Source: Lachnospiraceae bacterium UBA3287 (lineage in GTDB: Bacteria > Bacillota > Clostridia > Lachnospirales > Lachnospiraceae). Taken from it: a stretch of 21,157 nucleotides of DNA. The DNA lies in contig DETN01000088.1 of NCBI GenBank assembly GCA_002362155.1, positions 3,435-24,591 on the forward strand. Direction: 5' to 3'. Positions 1 through 7,127 of the stretch are shown one piece after another. The notes beneath the pieces were generated by a model that ran no database searches, was not told the origin of the DNA, and saw only the letters and a program-made list of their open reading frames with translations. The position numbers were made by a program, and so were the translations under genes. Within the stretch, counting starts at the first letter, position 1, and each line of letters begins with the position of its first letter.

Positions 1-1303
1 TGATGGAGTTCTTGTTGGCACCGACGGTACCGTCTGCGCCCAGACCCCAGAACTTGCAGCAGATGGTTCCTTCGGGAGTGGTAACGATTTCCTTGCCGGT
101 CTCAAGAGACAGGCCAGTCACGTCATCCGTGATGCCGATGGTGAATCTCTTCTTGGTCTCGTTGTCAAAGACAGCGATGATCTGTGCAGGAGTGGTGTCC
201 TTGGAACCAAGGCCGTAGCGTCCGCCGAAGACCGGTACGGAATCGAACTTGGTGCCCTTGAGAGCCTTGATGACATCCAGTTCCAGAGGTTCGCCGATGG
301 AGCCGGGCTCCTTGGTCCTGTCGAGAACGGAGATCTTCTTGACTGTGTCGGGGATGACGTCGATCAGAGCCTGCTCGCAGAAAGGTCTGTACAGACGGAC
401 CTTTACGAGACCGACCTTGCGGCCCAGGCCGTTGAGGTAATCGACTGTCTCTTCGATGGTCTCGTTGACGGAACCCATGGCGATGATGATCTGCTCGGCA
501 TCGGGAGCGCCGTGATAGTTGAAGAGCTTATAGTCTGTGCCGATCTTGGCATTGACCTTGTCCATGTATTCCTGAACGATGGCAGGCATTGCATCATAGA
601 CAGGGTTGCAGGCTTCTCTGGTCTGGAAGAACAGATCGGGGTTCTGAGCGGAGCCCATCTGACGGGGATGAGTGGGGTTCAGGCAGTTGTCACGGAATGC
701 CTGGACAGCATCCAGATCGATCAGATCCTTGAGGTCTTCATAATCCCATGTCTCGATCTTCTGGATCTCGTGGGAGGTACGGAAACCGTCGAAGAAGTTG
801 ATGAAAGGAAGTTTGCCCTTTACTGCTGCGCAGTAAGCTACGGGTGTAAGGTCCATGACTTCCTGTACGGAAGATTCACAGAGCATTGCGCAGCCGGTCT
901 GACGTGCTGCGTAAACGTCGGAGTGATCACCGAAGATGTTCAGGGCGTGTGTTGCGATACAACGTGCGGATACGTTGAAGACAGCCGGAAGACCTTCGCC
1001 GGCAACCTTGTAAAGGTTGGGAATCATAAGAAGGAGGCCCTGAGAAGCGGTGAATGTGGATGTCATAGCACCTGCAGCGATCGCGCCGTGGGTCGCACCT
1101 GCAGCACCAGCCTCGGACTGCATTTCAGTAACCTGGACAGTTGTGCCGAAGATGTTCTTTCTGCCGGCAGTTGCCCATTCATCTACATGCTCAGGCATGA
1201 CGGATGAAGGTGTGATGGGATAGATGGTAGCGACTTCTGTGTACGCGTAAGAAGCATGTGCAGCAGCTTCATTACCATCCATGGTCAGCATTTTTCTTGC
1301 CAT
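1..1303 (-). CDS. nifJ: Pyruvate:ferredoxin (flavodoxin) oxidoreductase, N-terminal part (partial)
   Basis: This enzyme oxidises pyruvate with CoA to acetyl-CoA and CO2, passing electrons to ferredoxin or flavodoxin in the cytoplasm; it is central to anaerobic fermentation. The gene starts at ATG 1303 and runs off the left edge, so about 434 of the roughly 1170-1200 residues usual for the single-chain enzyme are visible. The N-terminus reads MARKMLTMDGNEAAAH, followed by YPITPSS with Thr31, then Glu64 (VTEMQSEAG) and Arg114 (NVSARC), which match the numbering of pyruvate-binding residues in the Desulfovibrio enzyme as I recall it. The visible end, GADGTVGANKNSI, is also typical. An AGGAGG at 1313-1318 lies ten bases before the start. 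The gene has its own promoter and a leader of about 70 nt. Codon choice (GGT, GCA, CGT, GTT) is richer in A/T-ending codons than in its neighbours, as expected for a highly expressed gene. Confidence 0.97.
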   Translation of the reverse strand, partial: MARKMLTMDGNEAAAHASYAYTEVATIYPITPSSVMPEHVDEWATAGRKNIFGTTVQVTEMQSEAGAAGATHGAIAAGAMTSTFTASQGLLLMIPNLYKVAGEGLPAVFNVSARCIATHALNIFGDHSDVYAARQTGCAMLCESSVQEVMDLTPVAYCAAVKGKLPFINFFDGFRTSHEIQKIETWDYEDLKDLIDLDAVQAFRDNCLNPTHPRQMGSAQNPDLFFQTREACNPVYDAMPAIVQEYMDKVNAKIGTDYKLFNYHGAPDAEQIIIAMGSVNETIEETVDYLNGLGRKVGLVKVRLYRPFCEQALIDVIPDTVKKISVLDRTKEPGSIGEPLELDVIKALKGTKFDSVPVFGGRYGLGSKDTTPAQIIAVFDNETKKRFTIGITDDVTGLSLETGKEIVTTPEGTICCKFWGLGADGTVGANKNSI

Positions 1304-1379
1304 TATGTTTTTCCTCCTATGCTAAGATACGCATTACTGCATACAGACATAAAAATACACAGTTTTTTAGTCTATTTTT

Positions 1380-1408
1380 ATGTTAGCATTGCCCCTCTTA
1401 AAATGCAA
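1380..1408 (-). promoter_or_regulatory. Promoter of the pyruvate:ferredoxin oxidoreductase gene
   Basis: On the minus strand there is a TTGCAT -35 box (1403-1408), a 17-base spacer and a TAACAT -10 box (1380-1385) with an upstream TG, giving an extended -10. Transcription would start near 1373, leaving a leader of about 70 bases before the ATG. The surrounding sequence is strongly A/T-rich. This is a motif match only. Confidence 0.7.
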
Positions 1409-1608
1409 CGTCATTTTCGGATTGTACTACTTAAAATCCATTATTATTACTGAAATTAAAGGTTAGATATAACTAACTATTGTGGAAAATATCCAAAAAA
1501 ATGCGCTTTTTATCGAATTTACGTTTGGAAATCGGAGAGAAATAAGGGGCCCCGGGACACAGAATGCATGAAAAATGGAAAGAAGTGCGAAAAATGCATA
1601 TAAAGACT
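1409..1608. other. A/T-rich intergenic stretch with small inverted repeat and a DnaA-like 9-mer
   Basis: No gene is seen here. The stretch holds a short inverted repeat, GTTAG-ATATAA-CTAAC (1462-1477), about 55 bases upstream of the oxidoreductase -35 box, and a single TGTGGAAAA (1481-1489), which on the minus strand is the DnaA-box variant TTTTCCACA. Further right, GGGGCCC occurs twice (near 1546 and 1615); the second copy belongs to the mecA terminator. Either of the first two could be a binding site, but a single weak copy is not strong evidence. Confidence 0.35.
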
Positions 1609-1640
1609 AAAAAAGGGGCCCGTGCCGGGGCGCGGGCCTC
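1604..1640 (-). terminator. Rho-independent terminator after mecA
   Basis: On the minus strand GGCCCG (from 1638) pairs with CGGGCC (ending 1617) around a GC-rich loop and is followed by CC and a run of six T. It lies 14 bases after the mecA stop codon. The run of A on the other side also makes it partly symmetrical, but no plus-strand gene ends here. Confidence 0.75.
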
Positions 1641-1653
1641 ATAAAAAAGCCTC

Positions 1654-2406
1654 TCAGACAGAGGAAAGCAGGGTCAGAGCGTCTTCCGGGCAGATCACCG
1701 CGCAGTGCTCTTTCAGGTGCTGCTCCCTGGCGTAGGAGATGGGCTCGGAATGTCCGTATTCCGAGATGACGGCCAGGACATGCTGCATGGATTTTACAGT
1801 GTCCATATCCGGCATGGTCAGGAAGAGATAGTACTTCCGATCGGAGGGATTCTGATAGAGGGCGCTGGTCCCTTTGTACAGAGGCCCCGTCAGGGAAGCG
1901 GCCTGGACCAGATCCCGGAGGGAGGAAAAGGAGAAGAGCCTGTGGGTGAAGAGGTAGCGGCGCAGCTGGGCCATGTCCTGATTCTGGCCCTTTTTTTCGG
2001 GAGCGGAGGCGCCGGCGGAGAGTCCGGCGGACAGGTCCTTTTTCAGGGAATTCAGGAGCTGCTCGAAGGGCGAAAGGGGACTGCCTCCCTCCCCCGCCTG
2101 CCCCAGGGAATTCTGGATGGAAGGGCCGAAGCTGGAAAAGCGGGCGTCCAGCTCCTCCGGATTTTCCACCTTGGTCACCACCAGGACGATGCTGTCGGAG
2201 GAAAGGGGGATGGCCTCTATCATGATGGGCATGTTCTCCGCCTGGAAGCCGAACTGGAAGGCAGCCTGGCGCATCATGTCCTGGAAAAGGCTCCTGGCCT
2301 TGTCCGAACCGTATGCCAGCTCGCTGAGCCTGATCTGACGCTGCTCCAGGTCTTCACGGGTCAGAATGCAGCGGATCTGGTTGTCATTGATTTTCTCGAT
2401 CTTCAA
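1654..2406 (-). CDS. mecA: Adaptor protein MecA
   Basis: MecA delivers substrate proteins to the ClpC unfoldase for degradation by ClpCP; in Bacillus it controls the competence factor ComK and other proteins. The 250-residue product has the family start, MKIEKINDNQIRCILTREDL, a substrate-binding N-terminal domain to about residue 100, a low-complexity Gly/Ser/Ala/Lys linker at about 105-143, and a C-terminal ClpC-binding domain (about 145-250) with RYLFTHRLFSFSSLRDLVQAA. Length is within the family range. The start is a TTG at 2406: AAAGGTGG sits seven bases upstream and no in-frame ATG or GTG precedes it, so a weak start codon seems genuine. The gene is monocistronic, with its own terminator. 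The substrates here are unknown, and clpC is not in the window. Confidence 0.95.
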   Translation of the reverse strand: MKIEKINDNQIRCILTREDLEQRQIRLSELAYGSDKARSLFQDMMRQAAFQFGFQAENMPIMIEAIPLSSDSIVLVVTKVENPEELDARFSSFGPSIQNSLGQAGEGGSPLSPFEQLLNSLKKDLSAGLSAGASAPEKKGQNQDMAQLRRYLFTHRLFSFSSLRDLVQAASLTGPLYKGTSALYQNPSDRKYYLFLTMPDMDTVKSMQHVLAVISEYGHSEPISYAREQHLKEHCAVICPEDALTLLSSV

Positions 2407-2449
2407 ATGGGTGCCACCTTTCCTTAATATATAAGTGTTCCGTTACCTA

Positions 2450-2458
2450 AATATACCA
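2450..2458 (-). promoter_or_regulatory. Possible extended -10 promoter of mecA
   Basis: On the minus strand TGGTATATT fits an extended -10 element (TGnTATATT), 44 bases before the TTG start of mecA. No good -35 box lies 16-18 bases upstream, so the assignment rests on the -10 and on position alone. Confidence 0.4.
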
Positions 2459-2497
2459 TAGATGCGGGAAAAATAGTAGTGACTGCCGGTATACAAA

Positions 2498-2520
2498 AAG
2501 AGTCCTCCGGGGGAGAGTCC
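2498..2520 (-). terminator. Possible minus-strand hairpin with T-run
   Basis: Reading leftwards, CTCC-CCC-GGAG is followed by GACTCTTTTTG. The stem is only four to five base pairs and is separated from the T-run by a few bases, so it is weak. It would end a minus-strand transcript crossing the 2520-2930 region, which would support an RNA on that strand. Confidence 0.25.
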
Positions 2521-2935
2521 GGGGGAAGGTGGTCAAATCAATTCGGAAGCCCGACCCCGTTGAACGAAAGGGGCGGGGGAGTTAAAATAGCTTCGTGGCA
2601 GGAATCCGGATAAACCGTATCCGGAAGGGAGGTGAGAGAGAAAAGCCGCCAACTGCCGGCAGGCAGTCCATTTCTGTATGCAGACAATGCATATCGCAGA
2701 TCGCCATATGAGCCCCACCCGCGGGGCCTTTCTTTCGGCGAAACATTCCACTTGAAATATCACTTTTTTATTTAAGAAGATACCATCCAGTATTTCTGCC
2801 CGGCGGCCCGGGGACGGGTCCCACGGAAGATTCAAGTCCTCCTTCCGGCCGCGCACATTTCTGTCTGAGATCGCAGCGCTAAGTGCCGCGGTCTTTGTCT
2901 GAACCATTTCATTACCATATCTTATCTCAAATCTT
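2521..2935. other. Hairpin-rich intergenic region, candidate structured RNA, no convincing gene
   Basis: About 600 bases between mecA and the glycoside hydrolase gene lack a recognisable protein. Within 180 bases there are five consecutive hairpins: 2550-2577 (8 bp with one bulge), 2605-2625 (perfect 8 bp, TCCGGATA/TATCCGGA), 2652-2667 (perfect 6 bp with GGCA loop), 2677-2693 (perfect 6 bp) and 2712-2727 (GCCCC/GGGGC). The last is followed on the plus strand by CTTTCTTTC, like a weak terminator. A 124-codon reading frame runs leftwards from 2907 to 2533, but it has low-complexity, protein-unlike composition and overlaps every hairpin. I do not recognise a known riboswitch, 6S RNA, tmRNA, SRP or RNase P core here. 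It may be a small RNA on either strand, or decayed repeats. Confidence 0.4.
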
Positions 2936-2999
2936 AAGACCTTCCGGACTCTGAATCTGCCCTGGCCCCACCATGCAGCGACCCCGTCCGGAAGGTCTT
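2936..2999. repeat. Long inverted repeat (14-bp perfect arms)
   Basis: AAGACCTTCCGGAC (2936-2949) is repeated as its exact reverse complement at 2986-2999, with a 36-base loop. Inside the loop CTGC/GCAG and TGG/CCA can pair again around CCCCA, so the whole 64 bases can fold into one long stem. It lies just upstream of the glycoside hydrolase promoter. TCTTTCTCC follows on the plus strand, a poor terminator tail. It could be a terminator for an upstream RNA, a repeat-derived element or part of a small RNA. Confidence 0.6.
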
Positions 3000-3008
3000 T
3001 CTCCTGTG

Positions 3009-3037
3009 TTGCTGACAGCCTATCTTTTTGCTATAAT
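3009..3037 (+). promoter_or_regulatory. Promoter of the GH18 - sua5 group
   Basis: TTGCTG (3009-3014), a 17-base spacer and TATAAT (3032-3037) with TGC immediately before it form a good extended -10 promoter. Transcription would begin near 3044, about 36 bases before the GTG start. Confidence 0.8.
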
Positions 3038-3079
3038 CTAAAATGGTATTTTGTAAACAGCAATAAAAGGGGTCCTTAC

Positions 3080-4768
3080 GTGAAAAAAATACTGATATCC
3101 TTCATTATTATAATTATGATCGGCGTGCTGGGATTTTTCTTCGCAAAGAACTATCTGAGGAAGTATACCTACACAAAGGAAAGGGCCGATCTGAACGCCT
3201 ACCTGGGCATCGAGGACGAGAGCTCCTATCCCGTGATCTATCAGGGAGAGAAATCGGAGCTGGAGGCCAGGGAATTCGACGGGGAGATCTACATTCCCTT
3301 CGAAACGGTCCTGGACATGTTCAACAGCCGTTTCTACTACGGCGAAGCGGACCAGACGCTTTTCTACTGTCTGCCGGGCGACCGGGTGAAGGCGGCCCTG
3401 GGGTCCGATACCTGGACCCTGGACAGCGGAGAGAGCTTTACGGAAAGCTACCAGATCATCCGCCAGGATGAGGAGGAAAAGCTCTGGATGGCCCTGCCTT
3501 TCCTGAAAGGCTATGCCAATTTCTCCTATCAGGCCTACACCTCCCCCAACCGCCTGGTGCTGACCACCAGCTGGGAGCCCTACAGGGTGGCCTCTCTTAA
3601 AAAGGATTCCGCCATCCGGGTATCCGGCGGCGTAAAGAGCGAGATCGTGGCGGACCTGACATCAGGCACCCAGGTCAGGATCATGGAGGAAATGGACAAC
3701 TGGTCCAAGGTCATGACCCACGACGGCCTCTACGGCTATATTGAAAACAAGGAGCTGGAGAACTACGGCGACGCCACCGAGCCTGCGGTCACGGACTATC
3801 AGGAGCCGGAGTATCCCTCCTTAAGTATGGGCACCAAGGTCAACCTGGCCTGGCACCAGATCGCCGGGACCCTGGGCAACGATACCTACTACGGCCTTAT
3901 TGCAAATACAAAGACGGTCAACGTGGTCTCCCCCACCTGGTTCCACTTAAATGACAACGGACAGGTGGAAAGCTTCGCCGCCCAGTTTTATGTGGACGCC
4001 GCCCACAGCCAGGGCTGCCAGGTATGGGCCGTGTTCGACAACTTCTCCACCGGCAAGGCCTACGGAAAGTTCCTGGAGAGAGACCAGTTCCGCAGCCATG
4101 TTATTGGTTCCCTGATCGATTACTGCAGGGAGTACGATATCGACGGCATCAACATCGATATCGAGAACCTTGCGGAAAACCACGGCGACGACTTTATCGA
4201 ATTCATCCGGGAGCTTTCCATCAGAACCCATAAGGAGGGCCTCTACCTCTCGGTGGACAATTATGTTCCCTATAACTTCAACGACCACTATCACATGGAC
4301 GAACAGGCCGTCTTCGCGGACTATGTGATCCTCATGGGCTATGACGAGCACTTCCAGGGCAGCGAGGTGGCAGGCAGCGTCGCCTCCATCGGCTATGTCA
4401 CCTACGGCATCCAGGAGGCCCTGCAGATGGTGCCCGCCGAAAAGCTGATCAACGGCATCCCCTTCTATGCCAGGGTCTGGACCACCAGCCCCGAGGGCGT
4501 CACCTCCCAGGCCTGCACCATGGAGGTGGTAAGACAGTATCTTGAAAACAACGGCATGTCTGCCGAGTGGAGCGAGACGGACGGCCAGTATTACGCGGAA
4601 AGGACTTCCGGCGACAGACTCTACCAGGTGTGGGTGGAGGACGACGAGTCCATCGCCCTGAAGCTGAACGTCATGGAAGAGGCGGGCCTTGCCGGTGTGG
4701 CAGAGTGGTGCCTGGGCTTCGAGACGCCGGATGTCTGGGACGTGATCGCCGACTATATGAACAGGTAA
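3080..4768 (+). CDS. Membrane-anchored or secreted glycoside hydrolase family 18 protein with SH3-like domain
   Basis: Probable cell-wall or chitin-type N-acetylglucosaminidase acting outside the membrane. The 562-residue chain starts with one hydrophobic segment (about residues 4-24) and no clear cleavage site, so it is a signal peptide or signal anchor. Residues about 45-165 resemble the copper-amine-oxidase N-terminal (stalk-like) domain (EIYIPFETVLDMFNSRFYYG), residues about 170-230 an SH3b-like domain (SAIRVSGG ... LYGYIENKEL), and about 250-560 the GH18 barrel. The family signature is complete: DGINIDIE at 355-362, with Glu362 as the expected acid. Related proteins include the spore and cell-wall hydrolases of the YaaH/SleL type, but no LysM repeats are present. 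The start is GTG, seven bases after AAAGGGG (3066-3072). The stop is one base before the next gene, so the two are probably co-translated. The natural substrate is not determined by the sequence. Confidence 0.9.
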   Translation: MKKILISFIIIIMIGVLGFFFAKNYLRKYTYTKERADLNAYLGIEDESSYPVIYQGEKSELEAREFDGEIYIPFETVLDMFNSRFYYGEADQTLFYCLPGDRVKAALGSDTWTLDSGESFTESYQIIRQDEEEKLWMALPFLKGYANFSYQAYTSPNRLVLTTSWEPYRVASLKKDSAIRVSGGVKSEIVADLTSGTQVRIMEEMDNWSKVMTHDGLYGYIENKELENYGDATEPAVTDYQEPEYPSLSMGTKVNLAWHQIAGTLGNDTYYGLIANTKTVNVVSPTWFHLNDNGQVESFAAQFYVDAAHSQGCQVWAVFDNFSTGKAYGKFLERDQFRSHVIGSLIDYCREYDIDGINIDIENLAENHGDDFIEFIRELSIRTHKEGLYLSVDNYVPYNFNDHYHMDEQAVFADYVILMGYDEHFQGSEVAGSVASIGYVTYGIQEALQMVPAEKLINGIPFYARVWTTSPEGVTSQACTMEVVRQYLENNGMSAEWSETDGQYYAERTSGDRLYQVWVEDDESIALKLNVMEEAGLAGVAEWCLGFETPDVWDVIADYMNR

Positions 4769-4769
4769 A

Positions 4770-5819
4770 ATGAAGACAGAATATTTAAAGCTCTCGGAGG
4801 AGAGCATAGACGAAGAGGCCATAGCCAGGGCCGGCCGCATCCTGCAGGAGGGCGGCCTGGTGGCCTTTCCCACAGAGACCGTATACGGTCTGGGCGGGGA
4901 CGCCCTGAATCCGGCATCCTCCCGGAAGATCTATGCTGCCAAGGGGCGTCCTTCGGACAATCCCCTGATCGTGCATATCTGCAGGATGAAGGACCTGCCT
5001 CCCCTTGTGGAGGAGATACCGGACGCGGCCCTGAAGCTGGCAAAGGTCTTCTGGCCGGGTCCACTGACCATGATCTTTAAAAAGAGCGACCTGGTGCCCC
5101 TTGAGACCACCGGCGGCCTCTCCACCGTGGCCGTGCGCTTTCCCTCCAACAGGATCGCCGCTGCCCTGATCGACAAAGCGGGCGGCTTTGTGGCCGCTCC
5201 CAGCGCCAACCGCTCGGGCAGGCCCTCCACCACCAACGCGGACCACTGCAGGGAGGACCTGGACGGCCGGGTGGACATGATCATAGACGGAGGCCCCGTG
5301 CAGATCGGACTGGAATCCACCATCATCGATATGACGGAGGAGACTCCCATGATCCTGCGGCCGGGCAAGATCTCCAGAAAGATGCTGGAAGAGGTGCTGG
5401 GCACCGTGGAAGTGGACAGGACCATCCTTTCCTCCGACGACGCGGCGGCTCCCAGAGCCCCCGGCATGAAATACCGCCACTACGCGCCCAGAGGCTACCT
5501 GACCATCGTGGACGGGGAGAGGGAGGCTGTGGCCGCCTATATCAACAGAGAGTGCGAAGGGCTCCGGGCAAAGGGCATGAAGACAGGAGTCCTCTGTACC
5601 GACGAGACCTTCTCTTCCTACCATGCAGACTCTGTCAAGAGCACCGGCAGCAGGCAGGACGAAGACGCCGCGGGCAGGGCCCTTTTCCGCCTGCTGCGGG
5701 AATTCGATACGGAAGACGTGCAGGTCATGTTCTCCGAGTCCTTTGAAGGGGCTTCGGACGGACAGGCCATCATGAACCGCCTGATGAAGGCGGCGGGCCA
5801 CCGCATGGTGCGTGTATGA
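4770..5819 (+). CDS. ywlC: L-threonylcarbamoyladenylate synthase (Sua5/YwlC)
   Basis: This enzyme makes threonylcarbamoyl-AMP from threonine, bicarbonate and ATP, the first step of t6A37 modification of ANN-decoding tRNAs. At 349 residues it is the long Sua5 form: a YrdC/TsaC domain at about 18-200 (GLVAFPTETVYGLGGDAL, KGRP at 58-61, APSANRSGRPSTT) joined to a C-terminal Sua5 domain by the typical linker PRAPGMKYRHYAP at about 228-240. The ATG follows the previous stop by one base, with only a weak AGGT upstream, which suggests translational coupling to the glycoside hydrolase gene. In many Bacillota this gene lies near rpiB, upp and comEB; here upp and the deaminase follow but rpiB is absent. 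Confidence 0.96.
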   Translation: MKTEYLKLSEESIDEEAIARAGRILQEGGLVAFPTETVYGLGGDALNPASSRKIYAAKGRPSDNPLIVHICRMKDLPPLVEEIPDAALKLAKVFWPGPLTMIFKKSDLVPLETTGGLSTVAVRFPSNRIAAALIDKAGGFVAAPSANRSGRPSTTNADHCREDLDGRVDMIIDGGPVQIGLESTIIDMTEETPMILRPGKISRKMLEEVLGTVEVDRTILSSDDAAAPRAPGMKYRHYAPRGYLTIVDGEREAVAAYINRECEGLRAKGMKTGVLCTDETFSSYHADSVKSTGSRQDEDAAGRALFRLLREFDTEDVQVMFSESFEGASDGQAIMNRLMKAAGHRMVRV

Positions 5820-5849
5820 TTGCAGCGCTGAAATGCAGCGATGTATATA
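5820..5849 (+). promoter_or_regulatory. Possible promoter of upp
   Basis: TTGCAG (5820-5825), an 18-base spacer and TATATA (5844-5849) make a plausible promoter in the 64-base gap before upp. Just after it lies the perfect palindrome TGACTCAGTCA (5854-5864), in the expected transcription-start region. Both are motif readings without further support. Confidence 0.45.
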
Positions 5850-5883
5850 AAACTGACTCAGTCAATTATCAAGGAGGCTTAAA

Positions 5884-6513
5884 ATGGCAAAAGTATTCGT
5901 TATGGATCATCCCCTGATCGCTCACAAGATCGGCAACATCAGAAAGAAAGAGACAGGAACCAAGGAATTCCGTGAGACGATCAGCGAGATCGCCATGCTG
6001 GAAGCATATGAAGCGACAAGAGATCTGGAGCTGGAGGACGAAGAGATCGAAACTCCTATCTGCAAGACCACAGCCAAGTTCCTGAAGGGCAAAAAGCTGG
6101 CAGTCGTTCCCATCCTGCGTGCCGGACTGGGCATGGTGGAAGGCATGCTGACCCTGATCCCCGCAGCCAAGGTGGGCCATATCGGTCTGTACAGAGATCC
6201 CGAGACCCTGGCGCCCGTGGAATACTACTGCAAGCTGCCTGCCGATTCCGATGAAAGAGAAGTCTTCGTGGTAGATCCCATGCTGGCCACCGGCGGCTCC
6301 GCCGTGGCGGCCGTGGACCTGCTCAAGCAGCACGGCTGCAAGAAGCTCCACTTCCTCTGCATCATTGCCGCTCCCGAAGGCGTCAAGGCCTTTACGGAAG
6401 CCCATCCCGACGTAGACCTCTATATCGGCGCCCTGGACGACCATCTGAACGACCACGGCTACATCGTTCCCGGTCTGGGCGATGCCGGCGACAGGGTCTT
6501 CGGAACCAAGTAA
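5884..6513 (+). CDS. upp: Uracil phosphoribosyltransferase
   Basis: Converts uracil and PRPP to UMP in pyrimidine salvage, in the cytoplasm. The 209-residue length is exactly that of the family. The start MAKVFVMDHPLIAHKIGNIR, the segment PILRAGLGMVEGM and the PRPP-binding loop VVDPMLATGGSA (Asp131 to Ser139) are diagnostic, and the C-terminus ends in PGLGDAGDRVFGTK. AAGGAGG (5871-5877) lies six bases before the ATG. The next gene, a dCMP deaminase, follows after 39 bases and probably shares the transcript. The enzyme depends on PRPP, which the prs gene in this window supplies. Confidence 0.98.
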   Translation: MAKVFVMDHPLIAHKIGNIRKKETGTKEFRETISEIAMLEAYEATRDLELEDEEIETPICKTTAKFLKGKKLAVVPILRAGLGMVEGMLTLIPAAKVGHIGLYRDPETLAPVEYYCKLPADSDEREVFVVDPMLATGGSAVAAVDLLKQHGCKKLHFLCIIAAPEGVKAFTEAHPDVDLYIGALDDHLNDHGYIVPGLGDAGDRVFGTK

Positions 6514-6552
6514 GATACAGGACTGCCGCCTTTTCACGAAGGGAGAAGAGGG

Positions 6553-7038
6553 ATGATTTTAAAGAGAAACGATTACATCACCTGGGACGAGTATTTTATG
6601 GGCATAGCCTTTCTCTCCGCCATGCGGTCCAAGGATCCCAATACCCAGGTGGGCGCCTGCATCGTCAGCAGAGAGCACAAGATCCTGTCCATGGGCTACA
6701 ACGGCCTTCCCCGGGGATGCTCCGACGACGTCTTCCCCTGGGACAGGGAGGGAGAGCCTCTGATGACCAAGTATCCCTATGTGACCCACAGCGAGCTCAA
6801 TGCCATTTTAAACTACGGCGGCGGTTCCCTGGAGGGGTCCACCATCTATGTCACCCTCTTCCCCTGCAACGAATGCGCCAAGGCCATCATTCAGAGCGGG
6901 ATCCGGACCGTGGTCTATGACTCCGACAAATATGCCGATTCGGACGCCACCAGGGCCTCCAAGCGCATGTTCGACGCCTGCGGCGTACGCTACTATCAGT
7001 ACACCCGGACGGGAAGGAAAATCGAACTGGAACTGTAA
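6553..7038 (+). CDS. comEB: dCMP deaminase (ComEB family)
   Basis: Zinc-dependent deamination of dCMP to dUMP, feeding thymidylate synthesis; the Bacillus relative is called ComEB, although the enzyme's role is in nucleotide metabolism. The 161 residues carry the deaminase core: QVGACIVS, then THSELNAI with zinc ligand His79 and the proton-shuttling Glu81, then PCNECAKAI with Cys105 and Cys108. The tail is DACGVRYYQYTR. GGGAG at 6541-6545 is seven bases before the ATG. The neighbour upp also works on pyrimidines, and the pairing upp-comEB is common in Clostridia. A strong terminator follows. Confidence 0.95.
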   Translation: MILKRNDYITWDEYFMGIAFLSAMRSKDPNTQVGACIVSREHKILSMGYNGLPRGCSDDVFPWDREGEPLMTKYPYVTHSELNAILNYGGGSLEGSTIYVTLFPCNECAKAIIQSGIRTVVYDSDKYADSDATRASKRMFDACGVRYYQYTRTGRKIELEL

Positions 7039-7060
7039 AGGAAACAAAGAAATACAGGAC

Positions 7061-7127
7061 CGAAAAAAAGCCCGTATCTCCCGCGGCAGTTATGCTGCGG
7101 CGGAGGATACGGGCTTTATAACGTTTT
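7061..7127. terminator. Bidirectional terminator between comEB and prs
   Basis: AAAGCCCGTATC (7067-7078) pairs with GATACGGGCTTT (7106-7117), 12 bp, with a further GCAG/CTGC stem in the loop. On the minus strand the stem is followed by seven T, a strong terminator for the dnaD-dnaI-prs operon. On the plus strand a shorter T stretch and then GTTTTTTT serve comEB. Confidence 0.9.

Noticed and set aside
2533..2907. A 124-codon minus-strand frame in the hairpin-rich region
   Set aside because: The product has no known domain and unusual composition, and the frame overlaps all the hairpins. It is kept as part of the unassigned region, not as a gene.
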